This document shows positions 12,571-27,616 of a stretch of DNA of 64,000 nt, in pieces. The notes under the pieces are model-generated. The model saw nothing but the letters and a program-made list of their open reading frames with translations, was not told the origin of the DNA and did not search any database. The position numbers were made by a program, and so were the translations under genes. The DNA lies in assembly GCA_009823395.1 (NCBI GenBank), contig CM020514.1:15021466-15085465 (forward strand). The letters are read 5' to 3'. The stretch comes from Thamnaconus septentrionalis. Taxonomy: Eukaryota > Chordata > Actinopteri > Tetraodontiformes > Monacanthidae. How positions within the stretch are numbered: position 1 is the stretch's first letter; every line of letters starts with the position of its first letter.

Positions 12571-15500
12571 CTCCCATCCAGGCCTGTTCCACTGGAGGAG
12601 AGACATCATGACACATTTGAAACCAAATCATTGCATCTCAGCCTCATTACCCTAACAATACCAGGCTGTGAATGCGTCCGTGTGTGCTGCCCTGACGTGC
12701 AGGATGTGTGTGCGTGTGTGCGTCCGTGTGTGTTTTTCTGATCTTAGTTCTCGTTTTGCTGACATCCAACGCGGCCCCAGGAATCCTCTGTCAAACAATA
12801 TTCTAAACATTTACCGTATCCATATTGCACCGCGGCTATATGTGTCACCCGGCGTGGCCTCGCACCGCAAACCTCCCCCCCTCCGCCGCTGTAGGCGCAC
12901 GAGCATCAGCGGAGAGAGAGCCGCACCATGATTTGAGTATTACTTTAGATGAAAAGAGCTGTGTGGCAACACTTTCATTAGCCCGATGCTGCGACCCCGA
13001 GGTCAGCGGCTGAATAAGTAACTCTCTATTAATGATTTCTGCAGCAGAAAACCCCTGACCCCTGATCACTTTCAATCTCTGAAAGGGAAAATAGGGCAGG
13101 GGGAGGGGTGAGACCTATTGGAGGGAGATTAAAAAAAGCATACTTTTTTTTCTTCCCTCCCTCCCCCCCTCCTCCTTCCCCCCCTCCGCGGACATGTGTG
13201 TAGGAGGGTTATTATTTGTGCCTCGCTGCGAGGGGGAGCAAAGGGCCTGCTGAGACATTGACTCACGTATTCTGGTTTGAGTTTCTTGTCGCCGCCTCTA
13301 ATGGCCGTCTTCTCCAGCTTGTCAATAATGGGGCCGATCATCTCCTCGTCCTTCAGCCTCAGCTCCTCGTGGATGATCTCCACATCCCTCACCGGGTCCA
13401 CCGTCCCCTCCACGTGGATGATATCTTCGTCCTCGAAAGCACCTGCAGCGACAAGGGCACGCAGGATGGTGGGGGGAGGGGGCGCGTACCAGTGTGGAAA
13501 TACAGTATTTACTTACTTATTTGTATTTTATATATATTTTGTTTTTCGTTTTCTATTTGCAGCAGCTCACACACAAACAATACAAGCAACAGCGTCATCA
13601 GATATAAACCCAAAATGATCGGACTTTTAAAGAAAATCGAGGCAAACCTACCATCCATATGTATAAATCACACAGGATGACTCAAACTTGTCAAGAGATG
13701 TCTTATTTTTAACATTTTTATCATAAAGTCTCAATGTGCAACTCGCAATGGGAATTAAACATACAAATAATTTAATTTAAAAAAATAAAAATAAATAAAA
13801 AAAAAAGCTCTGTGTGTAAGAGGGAAAACGTCAGCATTGTCCGTGATGGACAAAAGTCCTTCCCTAATCATTTGCATCTTAGCCGCGGCCCGTGCTGGTG
13901 ATTAGGTAATGAGGCTCTGAAGCGGACCATTTAGCCGGCAGCTGCTCGAAGAACTGCCTCTGATTCTGCAGCAGTGCTCAGGGGCGGGTGGGGTGGGTGG
14001 GCAGGGGGAGGACTGTGGGAGGACTGGGGGAGGACTGGGGGAGGGCAGGAGGAGGGCCGGGGGAGGGCTGAGGGAGGCCCCAGCAGTGCATCTGTCACAT
14101 GAGAGTGACGGTCGTTAACCGTCCTAGTGGCAACTGTGGGGAACTGCATCACACAACAGCATCAGAGCCTGAGAGTAGATCCACGTCTTAATGAAAAGGG
14201 TAAAAAAAAAAAAAAGTTGTATAAAGGAAAAGATACAGATTCATGGCCATTGTTAATTATGCAGCTGAGTAACAATTATTAGAATATTTATTAAACTAAC
14301 TCTGGGTTTTTCAAGAAGGTATCTTGTGATGCTTTTAGGACTTCTTTTAAAAAAAAATTGAGTTGTGTATTTGGTCAAAGTAGATGAATAATTACCCTAC
14401 GAAGAGAACTGAGTTACAGCTAAACTGTACTGAACTGTATCACCTGTCTTGAGAGAATTGCTGTGTTCGAAACATATTTTTCTAAAATTCTGATTCTACC
14501 TAAACATTGTTAGAGAGAAATTTTTCAGGTCTCAGTAAGGGCATGCCAATATTGTGCACCTATAGCTTGTTACAGACTTTATTAATAGTGAGTGTACACC
14601 TTGCCAGGAAGCCCAGTTGGAATATGCCTGCACACGCCTCCATAAATCAGTCAATGACGGTGACGCATGAAGTTTTTCCACGCTGCAGCACATTCGCCGG
14701 GGGAAGTGTGCGTGTCAGGCGACGGATGACTGTAGACATCGACCTGCCGAGGGGACACTATGTTTGGAATGTGCACATTGCAGTCACCCAAAAACAATCT
14801 ACGTTCACAGGCCCGCACAGGATGAGTGAAGCAGACAAGTCAGGCATAGCGAGGCGATGACGTCGCCGAGGTGATTTGACTCTTTATCTACAGTAACGTC
14901 TTCCTCTGACGAGCGTGAGCCGTCAATACACGTCAAAACTACTGATGAGTCAGAGCTGGGAGAATAACTGTGCGCTAACGGAGGCAGCAAAGGTTGCGCA
15001 GGATCGTGAGTAAAGACAATAAATATGATGGGTTGCTCAAGATTTCACCATTCAAATCTTGCTCATCCATCCTTCCAACATTCAGTCTACGGCATTTTTA
15101 AAAGATTTCATTGAATTCCGAAACGAAGTTCCTTTTAATGACAACGAGGTGAGACGTAGGACTGGCTTGAACGTGTTGGACAGATGGTTTGTCTAACTGC
15201 CATTCAAAGGTCGGCCTCCCCTTGCAACTCAGTTTCTATGAGCTCATTGCAAGGTGGATACAGAAGATAAAACCAAAATATTTGGGGTAAAAAAAATTCT
15301 TATTCAGGCAATCCAAAAAAAAGTGTTGGTGGCTTCAAATGACATGGACCTTTCCATTTAACGAAGCAGTGTCAGTGGGATGTTTCTGAGTGCTGCTCAG
15401 CTGTGAGCTGCGAGGCTCCCGAGGTGACATCTGCCAGTTCCACTGATCCTCCACTTTGACCCAGAATTGAATATTTTAACGACTGACAAGGTTTTTCGGG

Positions 15501-18500
15501 CAAATATTGCCTTCCCCAGGGGGATAAGGCTGACTGCAGTGACTTCCCCTGGCTTGGCACCATTTGCTCAGCGATTTAATGGGGGTGGAGTGAAATTTGT
15601 AAACAAGAGGACAGAAACTGTTTCGTAATCCCACGGATAATAAAACCAAGCCCGGTCAGACGTGTTGAGTGCTCCGGGACAAGCTCGTCTTGGTCTGGTG
15701 TGTGGTGGTTGTTTGTCGCTGCTTCAGAGGAAAACACCAGAATGTTTCTTGTGTTTTCCATTGTTTCTGAAATTATTCATTCCACTCTGGGGAAAAAAAA
15801 AATCAATCTTAAAACTGAGAAAAACATTTCCATCAGATTCTTTTGGAGAAGCTGAGACATGAACGGACTGATGTTAGCTGGGCAGATTTTTCACATGCTA
15901 CTATTTATATCTGATTACAGAATTAGATAACGACTATTAAGGAGTTGAGAATCCCAGATACTGTTTTTTTTTTTTTTTTTTAATGTCAGGTGCACTTACT
16001 GTAAAAATGCTCAGGGGAGTCGACAGACATACTTTTGTGCACGCTGTCGTCCTGTGCGTTGTACTGGCGGCGAAATGAACTTATCCAATTACTCTTTGCC
16101 TAATCAGGCTGTTTTGGTTCCTCTCCTCTTGCAGAGGTACTCCACAGTATAAACAGTTCACTTACGCCATGCAGAAAGGGGCTAATCAGTGGAATTATTG
16201 TTTTGCTGTGCCAATTTACCAACTCCCTGTTCAGCGCTGATTGGAATGAAAATTTGCCATTGTCTCTGCATGAACTCTGCAAATATAATGCAATGTAATC
16301 ATTTTGCGAGCTGCGGGGATATACATACATAATAAACAATTGCACATGCACAGACTACACACTGTGCATGTCAAATGAACATTTATACAGGCATGTTGTT
16401 TAATTTAACACATTTCAATTAGCTGCTAAGATGTTCAAAGCAGGTACATGTGGTTGATAAATAACTCAGGGGTTGAATCGTAGCTTACAAAAGGACAAGG
16501 AGAGACCACGTTCATGCCTATTTGGTAGCAATAGTTCATTAATAAATGCATTCTTGGGTTGCACATTTCTTATTTTATTCTGATCGCCTTTTGTTTGCAG
16601 CTCTATATTTCAAAAAAAGCAATAAATCCAAAATTTAAAGGAGAATTTCAAATAGCAGGAGCAGCTGATCGCCCCTCCGACTACCACATATTCCAAAGTA
16701 ATTTGGTCTGATTAATTTCGGCTAATTTAACATTCACAGTTACTCTACTGCCGCACCATTCACGGCTTAAAGCCGGAGAACAAATGCACGAGGTGAATGA
16801 GATGAGAGACGTGTCGGGGGGTTGTGGGGGATGTCCACAATTAGTCCCCTAACAACTGGGTCTCAGTGGGTCTGGACAGACTTTATGAGGCGGCGGCAGC
16901 GCCACACAAAGCCGGCACGGGACTCTAAATAACACACACACAAAAAAGCAGAACAAGCCTGTTTTGGGTCGTCACATCTGTCTTATTATGCAGATTTTAC
17001 AGCGACGTCTCAAACTGTGTGTGTTTTCTGGGGACGGCATTAACAGGTGCTGTTTTATTAATAGGACAAAAGGATTAGCCTCTGGAGGGTGAGTGGCGTT
17101 CAATAGCCTGATTAGTGATTAGCCTAAGCTCCGTAAAATTATGGACTTAGGGAGCAGGTCTGCAGGCCGGAAGAGTCTGATTGGATGAAACTTCATCAAC
17201 TGGCGTCACACAAAAGAAAAAGGGAACCAGCACTTTGGTTTGACTCTTTCACATCAGCCTCACCATCCACCCCCCCCCCCCCTCCCCAAAAAGAAAAACA
17301 GGAAAACGACTTGCAGGATATTTAAGCAGAGTCATCAGCTCATGCTGGTTTGTATCATTACTTTTTTGTGAGGCGCAGACTTTTTTGAGTCAAAGTCGTG
17401 GAATCAATCCCAACTGAGCCACTTTCCTGAGACGTTGCTACCTGGGAGCGTACGTGGTCAACATAATTCAGTTAAATTGCAGCATTCATTGGCTTTTAAC
17501 TTCCCCGTGCATGTTTTCACATGCAAGACGGCTGAGAGCACATCCAAAGAGCTTGCATTCCTCGCGCCGCCGTTAAAAATGTGCATGCAAAGTCGGTGCT
17601 GCAATTCTCCTGGTATTCAGAGCAGTAAAAGCCATTTTACGAGTCTGTCAGGAAAAGCACATTATGGATGGGCCCGACTGCATAAAAACAACACTGGAGA
17701 TGCCCGTGCGCACGCACACACACACTAACACACAAGTGCATTTATGTTCATTCACAGAATACCCCCCCCCCCTCAACATTCATTCAAACTAGGTAGGGTA
17801 CGTGACAGAAAGTGACGGCAATTTGAGTTTGCGCCGTACTCAGCCTTGTTTCTTATGCCAATCACAGCCAATACATTTGCTGCTAAGAAGCGCCAGCCAA
17901 AAAAAAATAAAAAATTAAATAAAACCTGGTGGGTTTTTTGAGCCCCTTCAGTGATACACTTACATTTTCTACATGATCCCATCTCCCAAAAAGGGATCGA
18001 ATCACAGACTTCCATAGTACAAATATCAGCAACTTAGTGCGGGAGGGAGGGGAGTGGTGGGGAGGGAGGACCTCCTAGTGCGGTACCTCCTTCCTCCACC
18101 GTTTGATATCAAACTGAGGAAACAGGAACTCTCGCCTGAAGCTTCTTCCACAAGCCCGTGGAGAGGTGAAGCGCCCACGAACTCAGGCGGAAAACTACCG
18201 TATTAATTCCCTATTATCGGCCCTCACCTCTGCCGCCGTTCCATTTATTTCTCCGCGCCCGCGGAACACAAGAGGCGCCTTGATTGAAAGCGGCCGCGAC
18301 GTATGCCGCGCGCAACGCTGTTGTCTCACATCATTGCGCGAACAAACCTTTTTAGATCCTTAACTACCCTCGTGCTTGCTGATTGCGCAGGCAACCGGGC
18401 AATTTTCTAACCAACCGCCACCTGAACAATGATGTGTTCAGCCTTCGGGCCCTCCAGCCTTTCAAAGGTGAATCATTTCGCAGTTTGGAGCGGGATCTCC

Positions 18501-21500
18501 ATAGCAACTCCTCTTTGAAGGGTTTAGAATCACCGTCCAATAATTCTATGATCATCGGGCCTCGCCATTCCCAGTGGTTCCTTTCAAAGTGGACAGGCGA
18601 GGGGGGCACGAGGAGGAAGCGGGAGGATTCTGAAGTCTATTCCAGGCAATTCATCGCGCGGCCCCCCATTAGAATTCAAAATATTGCGACCTTCAATCAC
18701 CGGGCGTGTTATCTGGAACCACGGCGATCTCCAGTCAAGATGGATGGACGTTTTGCTCTAATCATCCGCGATGAGTGGAGGCCGACATTCGTGCCGAAGG
18801 CGGAAAAGAGAAATGCTCATTTAAATGCTGCGGCGGCGGCGGCGGCGGCTCCTCCGCACTGCAGGCCGGAGAAAAACACACAAAGGGAGGTACGCGTTTA
18901 GATTTTCTGGGTTGGTTAAAACAACAATTGACATAAACAGACACATATGGAGACGTGTCTGGGAATTTACTTCTTCCGTCGAGGTGAGATGTGAAATGCA
19001 TCCCTTTGAAAAGACAACAAAGGTGACACAGAGGGCCAGGAAAAAAAAATGTATAAGAAAATCTTATGTTGCATTAACACCCCCAGTTGCCAGTCCATGT
19101 TTGGCTGTTACATTGGAGCGTCTGGTAACTGTTTTTAATCTCGTGCCTCGTATTTTTCTCCGCTCTCGTTTCTCGCCACGAACAAAACACTTCCACACGT
19201 CAGATTTAAAAACTATCGCTTAAAAAAATTGTCATATATCAGCGAGACAGTGTCAACACATCAGCGCCGCCCCGCAAAATGATTGATACCGTTGTGATCC
19301 CTGCCAATCACCTCTGTTGTTGCCGCAGTTTTGAGGCATGGACTTCACAGTTTATCTGTTTGCAAAAGAGCCTCTGAGAAAATCTACATAGACTAGTAGT
19401 CTTTAGTTTACTTTAGTGTTGTTTAGCTGCCTTCACTTTAATATGGGGATTTTATTATATATAGTATAGTATATAGTATATAGTATATAGTATATACAGT
19501 AGATTACCATTTAGAATCCCATCTTAAATGGAAATAATGTAAGCTGACAAAAAAAAATTAAAAGTGACGTTAACTCTATGAAACACGTGTTGTGAAATAT
19601 TTTGCTGAGCAAACAATCATGAATCGTGAAAATGACGAGCACATGAAGTAGCGTCCCTGGTATGTGTTCACTCCCCCGGCTGCCATCTCACCCAGCCATA
19701 AAGAGACAGTCAACACTGGGCTGCACCGAACACTGCCAGTGCAGGTTCAAATATTAAAGGTGTTTATTTCAGTGATAAACACTTTTAGGTGCATTCATCT
19801 TTATGTTAATCATTGTTTCCCTTTTTATTCTTGTCACCTGACTTTCTCCGATGAAATAACCTCATTAAACACATTTCGTGTATCAACTTGCCAACTTGTC
19901 AGTGTTGGTAGTTTATTTAAACGGCTAATTCATTTAGCCCAGCAACTCGTGAGAACGGAGCCCGTCAGTCTGACAGCCTGATCTGCTCGGATTTGTCTCA
20001 CGCCGCTGATGTCGGCGGGTGGGGCGCGAGGTGCGCTGGATGTTTGTCAAGTTTGACAATCTTTGTGGCCTGATGAGTGAAAAGGAGGACTCGGCTGGAG
20101 AGCCGCCAGCGCTGGCGTCGGAGCGGTGGCGGGCCGGCTATAAATCAGCTCCTTCTCCACTGCTGCAGCTTTTACAGTCACTCTGATTTGTTTACTAAAG
20201 GAGAGTGTACTTGCAGTTCTCAAACACAGGAACATTGTCCCAGCAGTAAGGAGTTTGATCGAAGAATTTGGCGGGCGGGGGTGGGGGGGGGCGTATTGCA
20301 GTATATTGTACAGTTTGGGTTTGACTATCATTTAACCACTATCATGATTACATCATTATTAATAGTTATATGTTGCACATTGTACTATATATAATACATA
20401 AAATACTAATATTACTACTTAATGTACAAGATATTATGCAGTACCATTTGGTGTGTTTTTTAAGTTTGAATGTTATAGGTTTTTTTGGTAGTTTTTTTTT
20501 AAATTCATGTTTCTATGGTCGACCGCTGTCCCTCAACATAAAAAGCAAAACCATAAAAACCATGTGATGGCTGAGGGGTGAAACTGTCAATCGCTCCCCG
20601 CTGCTCATCTCGACTCACTTAACTAGTGTTTGAGAAATTTAACACATCACGTGTACGAATTTCACCTCTGTGCTGCTCGGCAGCCAGAGGGTCCACGTGA
20701 TCATTTTTTAATGGTTTGTTTTCCTTCGAAAAATACCTACAGCTGCGAGCGCCCTCGCTTTAAGCAAAACTCGTTGCTTCGTCATCTATCAGTGCAGAAG
20801 GAGCTTTGATGAAACCAGGAGTTTAGGAGTTTACCAGCGGGGGATCTCACCGCGAGAGAGAGAGAGTCTAAAATAACATCTCCATTCCAAGCTGCAGCCC
20901 ACGAGCACAGCCAGCCTCCAAAGATTAGATGGTGCCGTACACCAGCTTCTCCAGGCTAGGCTTCTCTCGGCACAGCCATGTGAAAGTCTCCATTAGAAGT
21001 GAGCCAGAGGAGGAGGAGATGGGGACCCACGGCGTGAGCATTCAAACATTTAATTGCTGGAAACCAAACATCTGGGAATGAGGCCAGGTGAGAACAGAGG
21101 GGCAGATGAAGTAGAACATGCCAGAGTCTCGTCTCAGACACTGAGGAAGCGGCCGCGTTCCAGTCGGCGGAGGAAGCGATCCGAACTGCTGAGGCAACGA
21201 GCAGCTGTGTTCTGAGGCCAGGGGAACTTCACATGTGTGACAGAACTATCTTTCCTGGGTGTCAGCATAAACCTTAAAACTCTAGAAATGAAAGACAAAC
21301 TTATCCAAAAAGTAGCTTGGAATCTAGAACCTTAACGGCGCACATCTCTGCCGTTAATTCCCCAGACAAAAATAAACAAAACGACATCACACTTCAGCCA
21401 GCAGAGAGTCGGCTCTCCACAAGCGTATAATCTAGCTATATAAAGTTGTGGCTTTGACATTGCAGTCCGCCTGACACCAGATATGTGTAATTACCAGAGC

Positions 21501-22424
21501 CCAGCTATGTTTAATGGTTAACTTTTGGAACACCGCATTGTCTTCCGGGACCCGGTGAGACTGAAAAACAATGGCGAGCCGAATGTAAACACAAAGGGAA
21601 GAAGCTTTCGATGCCTCAGTTTCCAATGGCAACGTGAGGATGTTTGTCTTGGCGGGAGTGAAAACACTAAATGTGTTGTTTTGAGCGAAGTGGCTGTAAC
21701 ACAATTGCATTAGATCTTTTTTTCCTCAATGATAAAGTATATATTAACAAAATAAGAACAAATTTTACTTTATTTTATATCAAAATATGTTCAAGAGTGG
21801 ATTTTCAATGAGAACCCATCTTAAAACCAAAATCCTTTAAAAACAGACTGACAAAGACTAATTTATCTCCCTTAACGTGTCTCGTCGGCTCGGTGAATCA
21901 TTAATCAAGTCTTACTGTGGGTGGTCCTGAAGTCCTGTCACACACCTTCGGTGGGTCAAAGGCTGTTTGATAGCTGGCCATCACAGAAGTAACACAGTGT
22001 TTAAACACAGCTCACGTGTGCGAGAAAACTTCATTAATGAGGTAGCAAAAAACACAACACAACCAGAGAAAGCATGATTTTGTTTCTCACAAGGCTTACT
22101 GCTTATGTTAATGCAGAAACGTGCGTGCTGTTGATTGATGTTTCCTACTTACTGGACATGAACTACTAGTCCGCTAGTGATTCTGTTTGCCCATTCAATA
22201 ATTAAATAAAACATGCCGATCGTCGTAATATTAAAATTGAAATAAAAGCTTTTGAGGTAACAAAACAACCATATCCATAACATTTAGTGCCCCCCACACC
22301 ACCAGCACGTAAAATTTACATTGTGTTGTCCTTCATTTTTCCTTAATTTGCATCTTTTCCCTCCATTTCCATGCATTTTGTGTTGCTGAGTTCCCTCTTG
22401 ATCGCCAGAAACACATTTTCTGAC

Positions 22425-22481
<57 letters not shown>

Positions 22482-25400
22482 GCCGCTCCATACCTGCCAG
22501 TGCCGACTCTCTAATCAGGGCCCCTTTCACAGAGTGGCAAAGTCAATAAAAGCATACAATCAGTAAACAAATCCAGCTATTTCAAAAGGGGCCCCCTCTG
22601 CATTTATTTCGCCGGCCGTAATTTGAATTATTCTAGCGTGTAACGCTTAAATTGTGCAAGACAAAGGCCGTGTCAGAGACACAGGGAAAAGTGAGACAAA
22701 GGATAACCTGAGAGGTGAGACATGACTGGCAGAGGGACAAACCGGGAACAATTTGCCCAGACAATCGCATGTGTAGGGCCCGGCGTTCACAGAGCAATAG
22801 GAGGCTCAGAGTATCAGATTAACACACATTCTGCTGCTAATAAGAGGTACCCTATAGACTGCCGTCACCTTTTAAGCAGTGTCAAGAACAGTTTTCTCAT
22901 CATCATTCCACTCGTTTATGGGAGATGTGAGAAACTGCGAGACGGTAATTGTTCAGTGTTCTGATTTAAAACCTTACACAGAATTAGTGGAAAGTGAGAC
23001 TGCGTAACATACTGCGTGATAATGGCATAATTTTCTCTTATTTGTAGTCATCAGACAGCTCAGGGATTTCGATACCCACGCAGCAACGTGAGGCTTTGGT
23101 CTGGATTTCTTTTTGTTTGGGGTTATCTTCATAGCAAAGGGATGGTAAAATAAACATTTTTGCTTTTCAATTTGGAACCGAAAGTGTTTAGGAAATGACC
23201 AAATGCAGTTAAAGTTGCTTGTGGGTTTCATGTGGTGTGTATGTGATTGTGAAAATCCTCAACCCACGACTCACGTGTCAAGTGGAAGATGCCATCGCAG
23301 GCGCTGATGTGAGACAGGAAGGCGTTCCCCAGGCCTTGGCCAGAGTGTGCGCCTTTCACCAGTCCGGCGATGTCCACCACATTGAGGAATGCTGGGACTT
23401 TGCTGCAAACCAGGAAGGGTCACTTACTGAGAGTTTATTTAAAAAAAACAACAAAAAAAACCCTCAAAACACTCCTGCTGAAATCCAGTTTGAAAACTGT
23501 GTATTCTCTATTTACCTTTCAAATAAAAATCAGTGTAAACTAGTTAAGCCCAATTATACAAAGAGCACTAAAAATCTAGAAAAGTTGTTATAGAGCTGTT
23601 AGAACTTTTCCCATGATTTTTTTTTTTTATGGCTGCGGTTTTGCACTGTTTTCTTTTTAAATTTAAGTTAGAAGGAATATAGCAAAAATATGGACGAAAC
23701 CTATAAAAACATCATCAGAGAGATTCATAATACTCTTCTGAGGAGCAAGGCACTCCGCCATTGTGACTGAAATTCATGCAATGAAATGTTCTGGACGTTT
23801 CAACATACCAATTCGGGCCTTCGAAAAAAAAGAAGAGGATATGCCGCAAGGCAATTTGTCCGTCTGGCCGAGAAAATTTTGAATTCAAGCTCCTATTTTT
23901 TTTTTTTTTAACAGCCGCTGCAATTGTGTATGATAACCACTTGTTGAAGGTTGAGCAGCTTCAGCCTTTACCTCAACTGGGAGACGTGGAGCAGCAGAGC
24001 AGTAATCAAACATCACACAGAACTGGCAGCTACATGTCAACAATATCGTTATACGTTTTTCCTCTCATGCCGGCGGCAAGAAGCGCGTCAAAGACTCGCG
24101 GATGTGAGGTGTGAATAATGGGTGAACGACGTGACCCCATACCTGGCAGGTTTGTGGAATTGGCAGAGGAAATCATAGCGTTCATCTGGAATGGGCACTC
24201 TGCTTTCATTTGGGTCAATGGTGCAGAAGGGGAAATTTTCAGCCGCCGCCTGACTCTTTGTCAGCACGTTGAAAAAGGTTGACTTCCTGAAAATAAAAAC
24301 AGCTGTGAGACCAATCCTGTCTCAAAGTGCTGGCGAGCGGAGCCTGATGGTTTGATAGCGTCATCCGGAAACACTCCAGTAAATTATGCAAGACAGCTGT
24401 TTTTTTTCCTCTCTCTTCCTCTGCAAAGAGAGCAGGGGGGAAAGGTTATTCTAATAGATTGAATATTTGAGTTCTCAAAAAAAAAAAAAAAAAATACCGT
24501 GCCCAATTACAAGGTCAGATAATCCCATAATGGATCAATTGAACGGTACATGGAGGCAAGGGCCCAAATTGCGTTTTCTGATGGGTCGAAATCAGCCAAA
24601 CGCTGCCCCATGTTGTGGTCAGCGAGATTTATTTTCTATGGCGCAAGCCGCTCGAGTGTGCTTCAAAATCGACAGACAATAGCAAGTGTGTAAGAGTAGT
24701 AATGGCTGGGCAGTTAAATGTAATCCCGGACTTTTCCTCCGTCCCACCTCTCTAGGCACTTCACATTGGAATGATTATTTGGAATGAGTCTTGCAGCCAA
24801 CCAATTGGTCTAAATTACAATGGGCCAGACTTTAATTCTTTCTTTATAAAGTTAGACAGTTCCTATCATGTCCTCTACTACTGTTCTTGGGACACTTTGA
24901 GGGAAAAGATTGATCCTCATCCAAATGCTGCTGATGTGATCAAGAAGATAAAAATGAACTGCTACAGGTTCCAAAGTTGGTCCTACGTTTGAATGCTGTG
25001 GAACAGCCTCACCTGATTAATGAGCCAAAACCTTTCTGCACCTCCAGTAAACCACATGCAGCCTTTTGTTTACAGCTTCCAGCAAAAATGCTACTTTTAG
25101 CAGTGGTAGCACTGAACCGTGATGCTGCAACGGGCATATTTGGAATGGGGGCGGAAACAAGGCGGTTCCAAGGGGCTGAGCCAACACCTGACTTGGTTCG
25201 TTGTAATTAATTTCTGTGAGAATTATCACTAACGTATCATGGCCATTTATAGCATCACAAAAGGCTGATGTTTAGAAAGCATTTGTTTTTTTTCTAAGGA
25301 AGCAAAGGATGGACTTTCCAAATGAGTCTGAGAATTCATGAGAGAGCGAGAGAGACATTTTATTGATAGGGAACACTGATTTTTTTTTGTTTTTTTTTTT

Positions 25401-27584
25401 TACAAAATGTTAAATACATTTTTAATGATCTTTAAATGCCATTGACTGAATATATGCTTAACGTCAACCTTAAAAGGAGTATTTATAAAATAGGCCATTT
25501 TAAAAAGGAGGTATTTCTTTATTTCTCGATTATGAGATGCTATTAGATTGAAAATAGAAGTCTCTCTACACATCACTTCACCACAGCTACAGTCTACAGA
25601 CTGACACGTCTGAAGTAGCTGCTGCTTTCACAGCTGGAAAACAAACAAATCATTTTCAATAGTTAGAATATAATTTAAAAGCACATAAACACAATTAATG
25701 TGTATTTTTCACAACTTTTTTTTACTATATAGCTGATGATGAGCTGAGAGGCTAAATTTACAATGAGGGAAAATATGATTGCATAAATAATACTTGTTTT
25801 AGTGTTTCGAAATTAGACCACAATGGTCCAAAAGTGATTCTGACCCTCATTGATTTGAGCATAAATGGGGGCAGAAAAATGTCACATAGTTTAGTTCATA
25901 AATAAATCATAAGTTTATAAATCTTATCTTATCTAATCATTGCGTCATTTAAAACCTTTCAAACTTTGCCAAAAAATGCCACGATTGTTATTAAAAAGTC
26001 CTTTGTAGCAGAGCCGGGAACAGCGTGACCCTGTCAGCCGAGCAGCAGGAAGACGTGTTAACGTCACTGTGGCCTGAGAGGTTAAAGGTGATGCAGGAAA
26101 GTCCTGCATGAACCGCCTGTGATTACACCCTGTCAGTGGTGATGCTGAGGCCTCGGGATGCTGCTGACAAGCTGGTTTTTGCCAGACCAGGTACGACATG
26201 CAGCCATTTGGCAAGAACTGTGTCCAAGCAGGAACGAGTCTGCGCCATATTACGGCAAATAAAATCTCCCATGGAAAGAAACAGAAGGGAACTCGGGCTT
26301 ATAGGTGGGTTGTTGTTTTTTTAAGCAACACTGTCAAATAAGCAGGTAATGCTGCACTGTTAGACTTTCTTTTTTTGAACACACCTCAGCAGGTAGTGTG
26401 AAGAAGCCCCGCCCCCTGAGCCTTCCCTCTGACTGGTGGCATTTGGTTTGGAAAAAGATGCTGTCTGGGAATCTTGTTTTAAATCTGAGGGATGTAAAAG
26501 GTTTCACTTAAAACCAAAAAATTGGTTTTAAGAACCATGAAATCACTCCACAGGCTGAAGATTGCATTGTTTCTTTTTAATGGGCCGTTTCAGGAGTGGT
26601 CCCTAAACTGTGGAATGAGCTCTCCATCCCCACAAAATCACAATGTCCCGCGGCCTCGAAATCTTTAAACACATCTTAAAACTTGATTCCAGGGCTTTGG
26701 GTCTTGTTCTGCCAGTGTGTCTGAACCTCCAATTGTGCTTTGTGTGTTTTTTACAGTATAGAATTTACTTTTTACATTGACTTTATTTTTTTAAACCATA
26801 TCTTATCATTTTATTGTGCTTTATTTTTACTTTGAACTTTGATTGAATTTATTACTTTTTTTTATTTAGCCACTATGCTTTATTTTTTCATAGTGCAGCA
26901 TTTTGGTAACATTCTTCTCAAAATATGCAATATAGATAAAGATGATTGGACCTGAATAGGTAAAAGTCAAGCCCAATGTGATGCAGTTTTCTTAAGCGAT
27001 ACAGACTAACAGTCTTAGGATGTGGGGACAACCACCTTCAAGTCAGCGAGTGGCTCAATGTGCAGAAAGTGGGATCAACTGTTGTGTCAACCTTCCAGAG
27101 GCCACTGACGGAAGGTTGGAGCTGTGACTTCAGTCCGTCGTGCTGTTCTGCACTGTAACAGTCAAGGCACTTTAGTGGCGAGAATGCATGATTACATGTG
27201 GGTTTCCTAAGAATTTATCCAACACTTTGAAGAGTTTTGGATGAAGGTGGCAAACCTACCCAAGTACCCTTGAACCATCTCACTGGCAGATTTATCAAAT
27301 GTACAAGATTACAGTTTAGTGTCAGATTTTCATACATTTTCAAGTTTTTGAGCAAAGAATGAGTCAGAATTCGAAACAGCAAATCAGAGAACCATCTGGG
27401 AATGAACTCTGACCTTTGATATGGTGGCTTTTTATTTCTCGTTGCCCAACTGTTGTATGGGAATATTCTCATCCATACGTTTTATCACTGTATATTCCAA
27501 AAGAGAACAGACATCCACAGTTAAACCACAATATACAATATTTGACTGAACCAGGTTTACCTCAAAATGTGACACACCCACACA

Positions 27585-27616
<32 letters not shown>

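Larger units (their letters stand above)
9645..13266 (-). other. ola1: ola1 intron 6 (between exons at 13267 and 9644)
   Basis: Bounded by donor GTGAGT at 13266 and acceptor CAG at 9645. Contains a (TG)n at 11987-12039, a G-rich stretch (12300-12415) and GA repeats (12535-12570). No exon recognised. Confidence 0.8.
13443..23274 (-). other. ola1: ola1 intron 5, 9.8 kb
   Basis: Between exons 23402-23275 and 13442-13267. Mostly single-copy-looking sequence with few repeats (minisatellite at 14010, TATAG repeat near 19455, CT repeat at 22428). Several low-repeat stretches rich in TAAT cores (for example 16540-16760) could be noncoding conserved elements; nothing coding recognised. Confidence 0.7.
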
